Positions 28,021-42,080 are shown, counted from the first letter of the stretch. The stretch is DNA of 64,000 nucleotides from Pyxicephalus adspersus (GCF_032062135.1 NC_092868.1:46063784-46127783); one strand, 5' to 3'. The notes: a model not told the origin generated them from the sequence alone. Numbers and translations: made by a program.

Positions 28021-29607
28021 TAATGGTCAGCCTAAATGTCTTAAATATTTCAACAGTGATATCTCCCATCCATAATTGTTGCTTGGTTCCAGTCTACTGG
28101 GATGTTTCCATCAACCTTAGTCTGTTGCAGCTCTCCAAGTTACATTTGCTGTATTATAAAGCCAAGGGAAGTGTCCCTCACCATGATGAGCACATCAACT
28201 GTGAAAACCAAGAATTGCAACCAAGAGATATAAAGTGCCAATTCCCTAAATTCTTCACGCAAGGCGACGCCTGTAAAAAGAAGGGGGGTATTCATATCTT
28301 TTCTGACATCCACACAGTTAAGTTGCGCTCATTTACAGAGAACCAGTCCCTCGAATTCTGCTGGACAACCAATAGGTCAGCACTGATAGAAGGTCAAAGG
28401 GAGGAATCAGAGAGAGCTGCAAAAGAACATGGAGATCGAAGCTGATCAAAATTTCCGGCTCCCCAATAGACTGAAATGATTAATTCTCTGCAAAAGATCA
28501 GCATTGAGCAACACAAGCTGAAAAAAGTAAAAGTACGTATCATCTTCCTTACAGGTATGGTCTTGCTTTAAGAATAGTATAATATGACAGGGTCTTTATC
28601 CAAAATCTGCCAGAAACTAAAATAGTATTTTGCAAACTAATTCTTTAAATTACATCTTCCAGTATATTTTTTTCATTCCTTTGAGGTTGGCCCTTTAAAC
28701 TTCTCACATCTGCGTCAGGCTTGTCGGGCTCTAAACCACCCTGGCATCGTGCCATTACCCACAATCCTTTGCTGACTCGGGACAATGTCCTAAGCATCAC
28801 CCTGCATCCTGTCTGAGCAGAACCTGTTTGGATGGTTAATGTTACAATTGTGTACACTCATCATAAATTATTGGCCAATTACTTCTCTGTGATTTGCGGA
28901 GTTGTACAAATAACAATCCCAGATGATTATAAAGAAAACAGAATGATGAAAGAGGAAAAAAAAAAACAAAAAAGGTGCGAGAGGTGAAAGTGATTCGGTC
29001 TGTAAACTGTAATTAGCCACTTTACAAATAGATTGCAGGAAAGTGATTAGAGAATTCAGCTGTAACTGCAGTGTGGGGAGATGGAACGTTTCTTCTGGAA
29101 ATGGACAGGAGGAAGTTCCAGAAATAGAACAGTGAAAATGCCGAGAACTGCTTAAAAAAGTCTATACAGTGAGAAACATGGAGTCAGACATTGCCGAGTT
29201 TCCTCTAAAAATGCTAGATGCTTGACAAGTTCACATACAGCTGTATTTGTATAATACATACAGCTGTAGAAAAGTATTTGTTGTTGTGTCCATCCAAGCC
29301 AAAGATTGTACCGAACCCTTACAAGAAAATGCAGTCAAACTGGTGACATATTGAGTGTCTAACAGAATTAGCCAACATGGCTTGGTCAGCTCTCTGTCCT
29401 TAACTTATAATTGGGCCTGAAAGGAGCAGCAACTAACTGCAGAACTCGTTGCTGTACCGTCTCCTCCAATCTGCATGTTCCTTAACAGCACAAGTGAATT
29501 CAAGACACCTGATTGGCTTCTAGTCCTTCCTCTCCTAATTTGAGGGCCAAAATCAAGTTAAGGTATTTGTACTGTTATAGTTTTTGATGATGTTCATGGA
29601 AACTAAA

Positions 29608-30024
29608 GCTGCGTACACACTTCCAATTTTTATCGTTCAAAATGAACGACGAACGAACGATCGATTGGGCAAAAATTGTTCGTAAAAAAAGTAACCAACA
29701 ACGCCGACGAACGAGGAAAGTCGTTGGAAATGAACGACCGGACCGGTGGATCGGATTGGACGACGATCGTTGACCATCGTTCGTGTGTACGATCGTTCAT
29801 TGATCGTCCATGGTCTGAGCATGCGTGATGAACGAACGTTCCTGAGGTGCACGTAACTTCCTGTATCGTTCAAACGATCGCATCTATTGTGTGTACAATA
29901 TCTACGAACGATCGTGTCGTTATCTGTATGTACAGGATCGGTGCTATACGATCGTTCGCAGATATCGTGCAGGATCGTTCGTCGTTTGTTTACCAACGAT
30001 AATAATTGGAAGTGTGTACGTAGC
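29608..30024. mobile_element. CpG-rich MITE with long terminal inverted repeats, piggyBac-like
   Basis: The 417-bp element begins gctgcgtacacacttccaat and ends with its inverse (attggaagtgtgtacgtagc); the arms stay complementary further in (atcgtt, acgacgaac). The right flank is TTAA and the left flank is TAAA, consistent with a TTAA-targeting (piggyBac-like) element with one flank base changed. Many copies of the words cgttcg, cgatcg and acgaacg give far more CpG than the surrounding intron. It has no transposase. A minus-strand reading frame of about 180 residues across it is chance, made possible by the base bias. Confidence 0.75.
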
Positions 30025-33000
30025 TTAAGTTTATGATAAAAGATGCCTGAGGATGTGAAGTTGCAATGTAGATCTGCTTTATTTACAACTGCTAAAACCC
30101 AATTACTGACCCTAAAACATAAATAATCATATGAGCCCAAACCTAACAATAATGCCAAACCACATACTAAAAGGACAGTAAGTACCACGAAGGTAAAAAT
30201 TTAAAGCACCAAAACAATTTTGGGTTATAAAAGTTTTAAAGTTGATTGGCCAAACAAATTTTCCCTCAACTTTCCAGTATGTAGGGCAGCTGAAGCGGCT
30301 CAAATTACTTTTAAAGGAGAGCACTTTACCTGCAGAATGGGTTTGTGATATCATTACCCTAAAAAGCAAAAAGTATATTCCCACATGGAATCCCATTACT
30401 CACAAAGAGGCCCATGTGTGGGCATGGTGCTGCACTACAATCTAGGTGCACAAACCCTTAAGAAGGTATCAGAAGGACCCCTTTATTAATAATAATGAAT
30501 CCACTCACCAGGAAAACCAAGAAACCAAGGTAAAGATTTGCTTACTTCAAATCACACATGACAGCCCCTGATGGGCAAAACCCACTCATTACATATAGCG
30601 CTTGACACGTGATTCTACAATACACATTAGGTCCTGTGCATTTACTGTAAAATGAACCACTTATGCCGAAATTGGAATATGGAATAAAATAGGATTTTAG
30701 TAATAATAGGTTGTGCATGTTTTTTGAAGCGTTAGAAGCATGTTCAAACTTATTTACCTCTTTAAAATGCTTGTGAAAAAAATTGCTAGAATCAAAACAA
30801 ATGGGTCTGTTATGTATGCTTTTTGTGCAGGCGGCTGTTGGAGGAAGCATTGCCGTGCTTTTTCTCAGCCACTACAAGCAGCGTTTAGGTTTGCTGCAGC
30901 CTCCCTAGACTTGTATAAAACAGCTTATGCAAACCATTTTAAGCATTTGAAAAAAAAAATGCACTGCTTGGTTAGGCTTTGCATGTGCAGCTAGATTGCT
31001 TGTGAGCTCAGATAGGTGATAGACCAGCAGCTGAATCCAGCCCTCGGCATACAATGTTCACCTATGTATCTTCCTTTTAAATTTTAAAAACCATACAGCA
31101 GTCTATACCAGGCTTCTCGCTGCAACCGGTTGAATTCATAATTGCTGTGGACAAAGATCGATGAAGAATGAATATTCAAACTCAAAAAAAAAAAAAAAGG
31201 ATGGCAAAAGTTCTTATCTATTGCCTATACACAAGTTTATCTTTCAGAACACATCTCCCCCGTTTTTGGTACACCAGGGCCTGACATGACTTCGCCCCTC
31301 CTTGCATTTTTTCTGCATAGAACCTCGGCAGTGCCCACAGGCAACGGCACAAATATTCTGCACATCAAAGCCTCTTAATGACAAATTATAGGTCTCCCTG
31401 GCAATTAAGGGTCAGGACCGCCCAAAGCTTAAGTGAACCTGACGCCCTGCACATCCACAGCCAATTTAAAAGAGGTTTCATAATGAGATTTATATGACGC
31501 TGGCTGAATGTTTCCAATGTATAAAATTTCTGCAGTGTCTCTCCGGTCTTGCTCTGCTGACTAGACTCAAAGCGGGTATATTACAGAGGTATGCCTACAT
31601 GGCATCTCGAGGCTGGGCTCAGGATAGAAATTGATGTTCTTCTCTGGGGACATATAATAGTGAGAGAGAGCTGGAGGGCAATACATATTGCATTTTCCAA
31701 TCGATGCAGTCATCCACAATTCCCTTGGGCTGCTTGAACAATTAAAAGGGTCACTCCCTGTGGAGAGCACAGTTTTTACTTAAAGGGAAAATCAGCTCAA
31801 ACAGATATGATTTAGTTTTGTATGGCTGCTTAAAGAGGACCTGTAATACATTAAATAAATTACAGGATAAATAAGATTACCAAATCACATGGTATTCCTA
31901 AGTGCCCCCTCTGTCCCTAAGGTTCCTGATGTGGACTAGACAGGGATAACATGTCTAGCAATAGCTTTGTGGGTAGGTGACATCATTAAATAGATGCTCA
32001 GACCTTTTTTTTTTAGGCAAGCAACAACCAGAAAGAGAGCCTTGTAATATTCCAAAAACATATAAAAGAAATACAGATATGGAAGCTGGAGGCCATCATA
32101 GATCCTTTATGAAAATGTCAGGTGCCTTTCTATGGCTTCAATACTTTAAGTTTACTTAAGAGTGGAGTATGTAATCAAAAAGGATTCATGATTCAGCAAG
32201 CAAAGGATCTGAACTCCCTGTTTGCACACCTCCTGCAGCCATTCAGCAAACAAAAGCAGGACTTTAGCACAGTTTGCCAAACTTCACACCCAAACCGACA
32301 AACCTGCACTTTAGAAGTCTTTAGAACAGCTCTAAGAGTTCTAACATTTATACTTGAGTTACTTGGATACTTCAGACCTAGAATAGATAATCAATGAATG
32401 GTCAAAAGCATGAAATGGTCTCATAGGGGATAAACTTCTTAAAACATCTTAGTTGCCAAAAGAAAATTGTGAAAGAACTGCTAAATCACTATAAGACAGT
32501 TAGATGTTGGGTGGTAAAAATTCTTTGGCTGGCTTAGAAAGATTTATAACTGTTGAATATAAGAATTTCTCTTTAAAAACTTTTTTTGCTTTAGAACTGA
32601 AGTGGCTCTTTCTTCCGAAACTCATTTTATATACATGGCTGCCCTACTAGCTGTTCCTGCAGTCCTTGTCTTCTAAATAGCCCAAAACCTGGGATTATAA
32701 GGATCTGGGATTATTTATTTATTACCAATGGCAATTGGTAATTAACATATTAGTAATAATTCATCATTTTTGCTAGGTCTGAACTATTTTACTACTAAAT
32801 TTAATAATGGGTGGATTTTATAAACTGGTGAGCAGCTGGGACTTTAATCAATTTGAATCCTTCATTTGGCTGACACCTGCAAGGAAGGAGCAAGAGGTCC
32901 AGATGTGGCCCCAAAACACCAGTTTTACATGGCTGCCAATTACAAAACAAACAAAAGAACAATTAAATCCAGAAACTATTAAAATTGCTCAAGAAAGATG

Positions 33001-34379
33001 CTTCAAAAAGCTTCTCCGTGCAGCAATGCTATATCTGATTTTGTGCACAAGCTGATGTTTGAAACCGGGAAAACACTTGGTCTTTATAACCCCAGGTTTG
33101 GGACTTTTTAGAAGATGAGGACAGCAGGAACAGCAGGGATTCATGCTAGCAGGCCAGCCATGTATACTACTAAAACCAAACTGTAAAAAAAAAAAAAAAA
33201 ATAAAAAAAAAAAAAATTTCCAATAGGGTGGTTAAGAAATTCATTGAAGGTTTTATTGGCGTCTGTGTCCTCAAATTCACCCCTACCCTGTAATTTTATC
33301 ACTTCCTGTCATTGTGACAACTTGTCTTAAAGATTAGAGTTACCTACTACAAGGAAATAGATTACAGGACTGTTAATGAGCTGTCTGTCGCATTACAGTG
33401 AAGTCCAACATCTCGAGTCACATAAACCTTGATATTTCTTAGAAGGATGAAGGAGGCAGAATTGAACCCCAGAAATGCGTAGGTCCTTTATGCAGACTCT
33501 GAAATTGTTATTCTTTGATGTGGCTCTGCAGTCCATATTTCATTCTTAGCAATACAAATCTTACAGAAGCTCTAACCAACCTACACAACTAGATAAAAAA
33601 AAGTTTTCCTTGGCATTGAATGCAGTATGCCTTTATTGGGGTGACCTAACAAGCGTCCGCCCATGTTACAGACACCAGGCATTATGCAGGGAAAAAGAAC
33701 CGCTATCACCAACAAGGCATGGCTGTTCTTACCGCCTTCCAATTAAATAGGCAGACAAAGCCACTGTGACCGGCGCTGAATAATGGACCATCCACACAAG
33801 AGGCAGCTATTAGGCAGACGAGGCTGACAGTCACAAATTAAGCACTAGCAACGGACACGCAAAAATAATAAGTAGGGAGCCTTGGGGTAGCACAGACACA
33901 GGTATTAATCAGAAGCCTGGTAATATTTCACAGATCATTCAGGAGACAGCATTGGAGATGTGACGGTGCAGTCCGACTGCCGCACAAGCATGAGAAGGTC
34001 AAAGAAAATTAAATAGAAATGTAAATTTGTGTTCCTTTTACTTTAGCCAAAAAAAAAAAAGACTGCAGTGGTACTGAAAGACATAACAAAATTAAAAGAT
34101 TATCAAGTGGAAGTTGGAAACCTAGAATGCTGCAATGTTTTATTTTTCTAGTTGGAAAAGGTCATTTTAACAATAAGCAGCAACGACAATGGCTTGGTAT
34201 CTGGTGGCTGTGACTACTTACACATTTAAAGAAGAACATCAAACAAAAAACATTTTGGTGTTCTCCTATCCTAATGACAACTGGTCTCTTCACTTCCATA
34301 ATTTGGAAAAAAATAGTCCAATAATACCCTATATTTTAATAGTAATGTTCTAAAAAAATAATTTTTGCTTCAATTGTGT

Positions 34380-34735
34380 AGTTCCAAACTTGTGGTAAGT
34401 TTGTGGAAGGTCTCTTTTCTGTTCCATCATGACTATGCCCCCTGTGCACAAAATTAGCTTCGTAATTACATGGTTTCATAAATCTGGTGTGGGAGATCTT
34501 GGATGATCTGCCCTGACCAAAATCCTTGGGAACACATTTAGGAGGAATTGGAAAGCCAACTGAAAGCCAGGTTTTCTCAACCAACAATGCTACCTGACCT
34601 CCCAGAAAGCCTTCCCAGAAGCTCCAAGACTCCTATAGTCACATAGAGGATGCATATTAATGCCCATGGTTTAGGAATAAAATGTCCAGATTATACAGGT
34701 GTGTTGGTCATGTGCCCACAAACTACTGGCTGTAC
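34380..34735 (+). pseudogene. Tc1-like transposase remnant, C-terminal part
   Basis: It follows the 3' end of a known Tc1-like gene order: tttgtggaaggtctcttttc, catgactatgccccctgtgc (the DC.P.H box of the catalytic core), ctggtgtgggagat, ctgccctgaccaaaatccttgg, aggaattgga, gccaggttttctc, ctacctgacctc, gaaagcctt and attaatgcccatgg. Frame shifts break it, and the N-terminal half is not found next to it. Confidence 0.75.
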
Positions 34736-36159
34736 TCCTAGAATTGTCTAAAATTTCAGCAATACAATGTAGCTGTTACCTTGTAAAACTAAAACTTTTA
34801 TATCTCTCAGAAATGTGCTGAAACCTGTGGCTTAGACATATAAATCGTCTGCAGTGTTACACAAGACAGAATAGGCAGTTATAAAATTACAACAGCAAAT
34901 TATGAGCAATAAGAACCCTGTCGAAAAACAGCTTGCAATTTAAAACAGAGAACTTACGTACAAGATAAGAGTTGATGAAACAGTTCTGCTCTAGTAAGTA
35001 CTGTATAAAAAGGTAGATTTTAGAGGGATATCAAGTGTTGAGGATATTACTTTCTGAAAAAATTGAATTCAAAAGGGTATATTTGAATTGCTGATGACTG
35101 CAGACAATCCACCGGATAGCTTTGCAGGGAAACAGCACTAGAGAACTTGCAAACGCAAAGTGGTGTCACAGTAAATAAATATGGGCATTGGTGAAACCCA
35201 GAGATCAAACAAAAGTATAAACCAGACAAAGAATGCCAAAAGTATCCCATAAATTAAATCAAGTCATTGCTTGCAATGATGGAAGGATACGTCAAGGAGA
35301 AATTTGGTAGCTTTATTTACTACTGTTGGCTTTACCACAAAAGCCAATGTAGAGCTTCAAGAGCTATCCAACTTTTAACTTTTGGAACTCCAATGTACTG
35401 CTTAATATGTCTCTCTACACTTTTCACCACACTGTCCAAAGCATCATCACCAGTCCCATTAGGTACCAAAAAAGGATCATCAACAAAGTAAGAAAAAATA
35501 ATCATGATGTGGGTATTACACAGCCTTATACGCAAAGGTACATCCTAGAATTCCTTTACCCTCAAGGATATTCCTGGTTAAGGAACCCCTGCCTTACACT
35601 ATTCATTTCTACAAAGTACACATGCAGATGGAGACACCCACTACTAACAAAGAATCCAATTCTATACATTGCTATGCCATGTGATCTAGTAATCCTATCA
35701 ATATCTAACAATAATCGAAACGTTAACGAAATGAAGTGACGCCGCACAGGAGAGTTAATGTCAGCAAGCACTTATCGATCGGTGTTCGAGAGCAGCAGTG
35801 CGACCTCACCGAGGACATGCAGACACAATCAATAAGTGCTGAATTGCATTAAGTCTAAGGGGAAGTGTCAAACCATTCGGATATGATGAAGTTCTGAATG
35901 CAGGGACCTTGGCACACAACATATCCTTTAAAAAAGATGCAAAGAGGAACCCATTTCTGCATAACTACTGCTGCATTCTTGATTAAAACAATATCAGACA
36001 GTAATGTCCTAAAGTGAATTTGGTCAAATTTTTAATAATGAGTGTTATGGAAAGTTGTATTTGAAACATTCTCCAATAGGGGAAGGAAAAAAAAAAAAAC
36101 TCTAGATACAATCACCTCTTCTTCTATTGGACCGACCAAGGTGTTCCAAAGAAGCAGAG

Positions 36160-36470
36160 TCAGTAAGCTTGGGGGTCATGGACACCCAAGCTTGACTGAT
36201 GCTCCCTTGAGGAAATGAAGGAAAGATATTCTGGTCTAATCCCACCAGATAACCTTCTATAGCACAAGCTGCTGAAAAACCTAATGCTGGTAACGGGATA
36301 GCACACAATGCACCATAGCTTGCTTTGTATGGGTCTTTTTTAGCCGAAGACCAGTTGGTGTTCCCGTTGACCCTGTGTCCTTGCCGAAAGCACCTACAAT
36401 GGGTAGGTGACCATCAGAAGTGGATAATAGAGCAATAAAAGAAGGTTGGCTACCTGGACTGAATGCATAT
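36160..36470 (+). pseudogene. Tc1-like transposase remnant, middle part
   Basis: It carries ggtcatggacacccaagctt, gaaaaacctaatgctggtaa, tagccgaagaccagttggtg, gccgaaagcacctacaatgg and agcaataaaagaaggt, in the order of a Tc1-like gene running from the end of the DNA-binding domain into the linker before the catalytic core. It belongs to the same family as 23355-23630 but covers mostly the next part of the gene. Several frame breaks make it non-functional. Confidence 0.75.
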
Positions 36471-37450
36471 GTTAAAAAATCTTGCTAAATCTATTTTTTA
36501 AGTAAAAAATCAATTGAAGAAATTGTTCATCCTGTATTATCTTTTGGTTTCTGTCTGAGGTTAGTTGGAATTTAGAGCAGCAGCTTATGTCTGCAACCAC
36601 AACAGAGAACAATTAGGTATACATTGCATCAATCAGCGACATACCTCTGTCATCTGCACCAAGATACTTTCACTAGATTTCCAACAAAGAAAAAACATTA
36701 TCTGAGTGTGCCTACAATTACAACAAAGAGGCTCCAAAAGCAACAGCACTTATAATAGCATGAAACAAAAACAATACAAGCGAAAAAATGCATCTGTGTA
36801 GAAGAAGTGAATGACTTGCGGTATTGGATAAGCTCCACAGAATATCCTCAAAGCTACAAATGATTGCGCTTACACAAAAGCTTCAAAGTTAGACAGTAAC
36901 AACATTAGCAAGGTCAAAAGTGAATCTACCGGCTGTACAACTGCGATGTTTGGATAGTACACAACACACCCCAATATGCCCAGGAGACACAGATCAGAAT
37001 ATAATGAACGCTCCAACTGCATGAACAGAGAACACATTACTCGACATTTATGTCTATCCACAGCTGGATGCTGGCAGGATCCTAAAGCATGATGTGCTCA
37101 ATCCCAAGACCAATGGTCCATGATCAACACCATCTATCTATAGCTTCCATGCCGAGCGACTTGCTTTTTAAAACATTTATACAAGTTTATTTCAACCCTA
37201 CCAACTACATTTAAAAAATAACAAAAAAAATTATATATAATATAAACACATAAAAACATTAAAAATACAAGTACAAATATGTGAAAGTAAAACATCACAT
37301 TACAATAACACCTAGTAAGGGGTGGGACTGCAAAAGATCTGCCAAGTTCTTAAAGGTGATGTCCTGGAAGTAGGAAAAAGTAGCAACCATAAGTGACTAT
37401 GATGGCTAGTGGACAGGGTTAGAATATCTCCAAAACTTTTCGGGTGTCCC

Positions 37451-37566
37451 CAGTATGCAATGGCCACCAACTGGTGGTCCGAGGCTCTGGCTGGTGCGCC
37501 CCCCCCCCCCCCGCGGGGTTCTTCCCCTGACCCTGGGAGCCACAGACCACCGGTTGACGACTGCTG
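37451..37566. mobile_element. Small inverted-repeat element with C14 run
   Basis: The left tip cagtatgcaatggccaccaa and the right tip ggttgacgactgctg are imperfect inverse copies, followed inward by ctggtggtcc and cagaccaccgg. A run of 14 C (37499-37512) and gcgggg occupy the centre. The CAG/CTG ends suggest a small hAT-type MITE. Target duplication is not visible. Confidence 0.5.
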
Positions 37567-40500
37567 AGCAGGGCTCTTCCATTCTAGTCCAAGTCTTGGC
37601 ATTTGGATCATTTTCTGACTCCTTGTAAACCAAAATTCCATTAGTATGTGGCCCTTGAGGACAGGAGTTGATTATTTAGAATTTAATATATTATTGTTTA
37701 TGCCTGGTCAATTCCTAAACACTTGCCTATACAAATTTGAGTGGTTTATCAGTATATGCTTTAGGAAGGTTGGGATCACTTTGGGATGACTTTCAGACCA
37801 GTCACTAACCTAATCCATGATCCAGGGTCTGTCCATGGCTACTCTGTACACAAAAATAACATTTCCATAAAAAGCAGAAGGAAGTCGCACAAACAATGAC
37901 TTTCTATGTACAGAATGGACTTCCTGAATACAATGGCTCAATACTACAACACAAAGAAACAATAATACTGAACAGCCTTTCTTTATATGACGTGTCTTTA
38001 TACAATGAAACAGTCATCATCCTACATGAAGGTGTCGTGTGTTTGTGTACAGGAAAAACATCAGGCTGGATGGGCAAATGAAAAGAAAATTCTGACTAAT
38101 GTGACTTTATTATTCAGGTATTAGGGCAAAGGATTAGAGCTTCTAAATGTAGACAGAATTGGATAATCTGTCAATCGAAACCAGGCCCCAACCCGATTTG
38201 TGACCCATAATGATTCACTTTACCCATTTCCCTTCCTGACTTTTTCCCTTGTATTCACCATTTTTGCAGTCATAAAATATCCAGAGCTTCTTTTGGCAAA
38301 GTTTGACCCAAGTGGCAGGCCTATGAAACCCTATATTTTTACGAAGCGGTTGAATAACGGCTGCCGCCAGAGGACTGATTGGACAAGGAGAAGAACCACA
38401 GGGGTGAGTAGTCCTTCAATTCCCTACCCCTGACAACACATGTGCAAACAGTCTCAGCGGCTCCTAGTCCTGCTGCTGTAAAGGGGTTATGAAACCTAAA
38501 GGCTATTATAAAAGTAGGCCATTGAACTATTAATATATGTATTAGTTTATATGAAGACATAATTGCATTAATTGTTTAATATTCATATTTGCTTGATGTT
38601 TAGCTCTATTTAACATCAGTATTATAGTATTGGTAATCAGACAGATCGTGTTATGGGGAACCTTACAGGTACTTAGAGCTTGGCACATGCTTCAACGACT
38701 CAATAAAGAGACCGCAGACATTTACAGGGGTCAGTAGAGCAATTACAGGGCCAGACAATGGTATAACCTGATTGACCCCAAGTGTTATGGTTTTGCCAGG
38801 TTATCAGGGGTTGATTGGTGCATCTTGAAGACAAGCTGCTGACTTAAGCAAAACACATTGTCAGTCTAATGAGAGGGCAAGAAAAAAAATAAGTCAAGAA
38901 CAAATGAGAAAAAAAATATCCAGGACAACATTACAGGTCCTGCTGTGCATCAACCACCACTGGTAGAAATACAAGATCCACCAAGGAAAATCTGGGCTGT
39001 GAATGGTCAACTAGTCATATGGATAAAGAAGGGACTTTGGGTTTTAATTTGACCGCAAGAAATCCTTACCCAAGACACTCATATTCACACAATACATAGG
39101 CTGAGGTCGTGATATCCGTATTCTCTGAAAATTATTTTCCAGATTGTAATTAATAAAATTTTAATCTGCAAAACTGTAAATTTCCATGTACTGATTTCTT
39201 AAGGATATTGGTTTTATACACCACTAAATTGTTCATGCAAAATTTAGATCTCACTTTAACAAAGTCCAAACCCCCCACACAATTACCATTAAAAGTGTTG
39301 ATGTTGAACTAAGCATGTGTAAGGGGGGACTGACATGGGCACGTTTGGCGCATGCTTGCAAATGGTTTAGATTTTGGCTCTGTAAGGCACATGTGTTACT
39401 GAGCCTCGTGGTACCATGAAAATCACCATAACACACAAGTGTAAAAGGTGCGTATAAGGTCTTTTGCAAGCAACATGATTTTTTATTTTAAGAAAATTTC
39501 CTAAAAATAAAAAGGTACTTTAATCATCACAAAGAACACGGTTTAATGACAACCATTCTGATAATAATGATGATTCAATTAAGATGAGGCTTTATGGGAA
39601 TGCTACTCATCCACCTAACCAAGACCATGTGAGTGCTGACCATCATTTCAAGCGTAAACATCTAACATGTAGAAGAAAATCCTGGCGAGAATATATTAAC
39701 AAACTTACATCGTCTTAAGTCCGAAACTGGAGAAGATAGAATTACACCTAAACGTGACACCTAACAGTCGTCCTGATACTCCAGTCATCCGCTCGGTAAA
39801 CACACCTGAGCGCACGCTTCTCCTGCTGGAGGGCAAGGCCTGCATAACCTGACACACACAGCCTGAAGACTAACGTTACCGATATACGAGGACTGATCAC
39901 ATGACCTGGAGAATGCAGTTTGATGGAAGTCAGCAATGCACAGGAAAAGCTCAAACCACAGAGAGACATTGATTCTAGAACAGGTTATGTCAAAGGATCC
40001 AGGAAGGAAGAACTGCACCGCAAGGATGACAACATTGGACTACAGAATATGACCCCAGAGATATATTACGGGGAGGGGGAGGTGATGGATAGGAATGGCA
40101 GCGAGGGCTGGAGGATAATGTATGGACTCATTTTTATTTCTGAGCACATTGGTGCTGTATTAATACACAATCAAGGACAAACCCAACATAGAGGTTAAGG
40201 TGAAAAACAAATGCAACCGCCCTGGTCAGATGGATCCCCAGGGCATGAATATTGCAGGTTTCCATTCTTTATATTTGCTTCATTGTTTTTTTTTTTGTTT
40301 TTATTTAGGCCAAGTACATTTTCTCCCAGCAGGGATGTTACCCTGTGGCTTTCTGTACAAGTATTTCCAATGGTGACAACACTGTTCTCGTCTCTTTGTT
40401 GTGATCTGGAATTGTCACCCAGGTTTCTAGCAAAGTAAATAGCTTTTTCAACATATATGGTTCATTGTTGTCACCATAAGCAAACCCACCCTGAGAAATG

Positions 40501-41529
40501 CAATGCAGCCAGCACTGGGGAACATAGAGCCACTCCAAAATTATATTTACTAATCATTGACTGGAGAGACAACATGGGTAATTCCACCCCAAACCTTTGA
40601 CTTCTTCAATTTGGATTGTCCACACTAAAATACACACCAACTTCCTTTATACCTTGTAGCCTTGAGACACCTGGACCAGCATGCCCAGATTCACCCAAAT
40701 ACCTTGGTAACTACAAAGCCAGATAATTGTGTCACCATCCCCCAATGGCTTCCTTATAATGTGGGATGAGCAAACAGTTGGGAAGTCCAGCTGTGACAGT
40801 GAAATCTTCATTATTGCCTGGTGGGGGTGAAAAAACAATCTGCACAGTGCAGGGGGATCTTATCAATGGACATGCAGGAGCACACAGGGAATGACTTGAA
40901 ATTTCCAAGGCCAGGAAACAAATGCTAATAAAGAGGCCCTGTCACTTTGACCCCTGGGATCATTTCGAGGCCCCCTGATCCTAAAACGTACCTTGTTAGG
41001 GGTTCCCAACCCCATTATGTTTCTCCGTTGTAGCCTGGAGACTAGGGGGTGCCGGGAGGTCACCTACTAGACCCGAGCATGGTCACGTGATTTCCCATAC
41101 CTGGGGTATTGCTGACAACAGAGAAAGAGCAACAGGGGAGCACTGGAGAGGAGAGTATGGAGGGTCCGGGGGGCTGCTACTTGGACACTGTCATTCCAGC
41201 CAGAAGGGGCATGGTGACGTCTCTTTATTATAGAAGGACACCTTACAAAAAGATTGTACAACCTCCCTAACTATATGACAGGGGGACACACAAATGTCCA
41301 CTGAATTTGTATTTGATAACATTGACCATTTGTATAACACAATTGTTGGGAGCTTGCCCAATACGATTGCATATTGAATACTTTATCTGGGATAAGTAAC
41401 CATACACATGATATACCATACAAGTGTCAGAACCAATGTGTATAACCAGAGCTCACCATATAGAAAATGGTCATGGTTCCATCCTGGAGGTTCCATAACC
41501 ATACCCCTTACTGGCCACACATAATTTAT

Positions 41530-41860
41530 TACTAATAATAAACAGGATTTATATAGCGCCAACATATTACGCAGCACTGTACATTAAATAGGGGTTGCAA
41601 ATGACAGACGGGAAGTAAACACACAATAGGAAGGGAGATGTGTAGTGGTGGGAAGTAGTGAGGGTTTAGGAGACAGAAAAGAAGGGTAGGCGAGTTTGAA
41701 AAGATGGGTTTTGAGTGCTATTTTAAATGAGTAGAAAGTAGAAGCAAGCTGAAGAGGAAGACCATTCCAAAAAGTCGGGGTAGCTCTAGAAAAATCTTGG
41801 AGCCGTGTGTGTGATGAGGTTATGAGTGAGAAATAAAGAGAGCAGATGGCAGCGACACCT
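41530..41860 (-). repeat. L2-like LINE 3' end
   Basis: On the minus strand it reads ctagagctaccccgactttt, actcatttaaaatagcactc, aaaacccatcttttcaaact (the remains of a THLF-type LINE C-terminus), then the tail tttgcaacccctatttaatg and aatatgttggcgctatataa. The tail matches that of the local SINEs, as expected for a SINE/LINE partner pair. The reading frame is broken. Confidence 0.6.
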
Positions 41861-42080
41861 GTTAATTGATTTAAACCTATAAACTATCTGTCCATATGTG
41901 GGGCCTTTAGGTGCCCATGCATGTAACCACCAACAGGAAGAAAAGGTCAATTTACTTTTCCAATAAATGTCACAGAGACCAAAGAAAGCACGAAAAAGTG
42001 TGTGTCATTGGAGAGTGGGAGGGCAGCAGAAGACTGAAAGGACCCACTAAAACAATGTAAACATTCAAACACATGTTGTA

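Noticed and set aside
28023..28445. 140-codon plus-strand frame
   Set aside because: The peptide has no recognisable family and no start or splice support. It begins next to an unclassified repeat.
29637..30188. Longest open frame in the window (183 codons, minus strand)
   Set aside because: It lies mostly across the CpG-rich MITE. Its peptide is low in recognisable structure and the frame is open because of the repeated cgatcg/cgttcg words.
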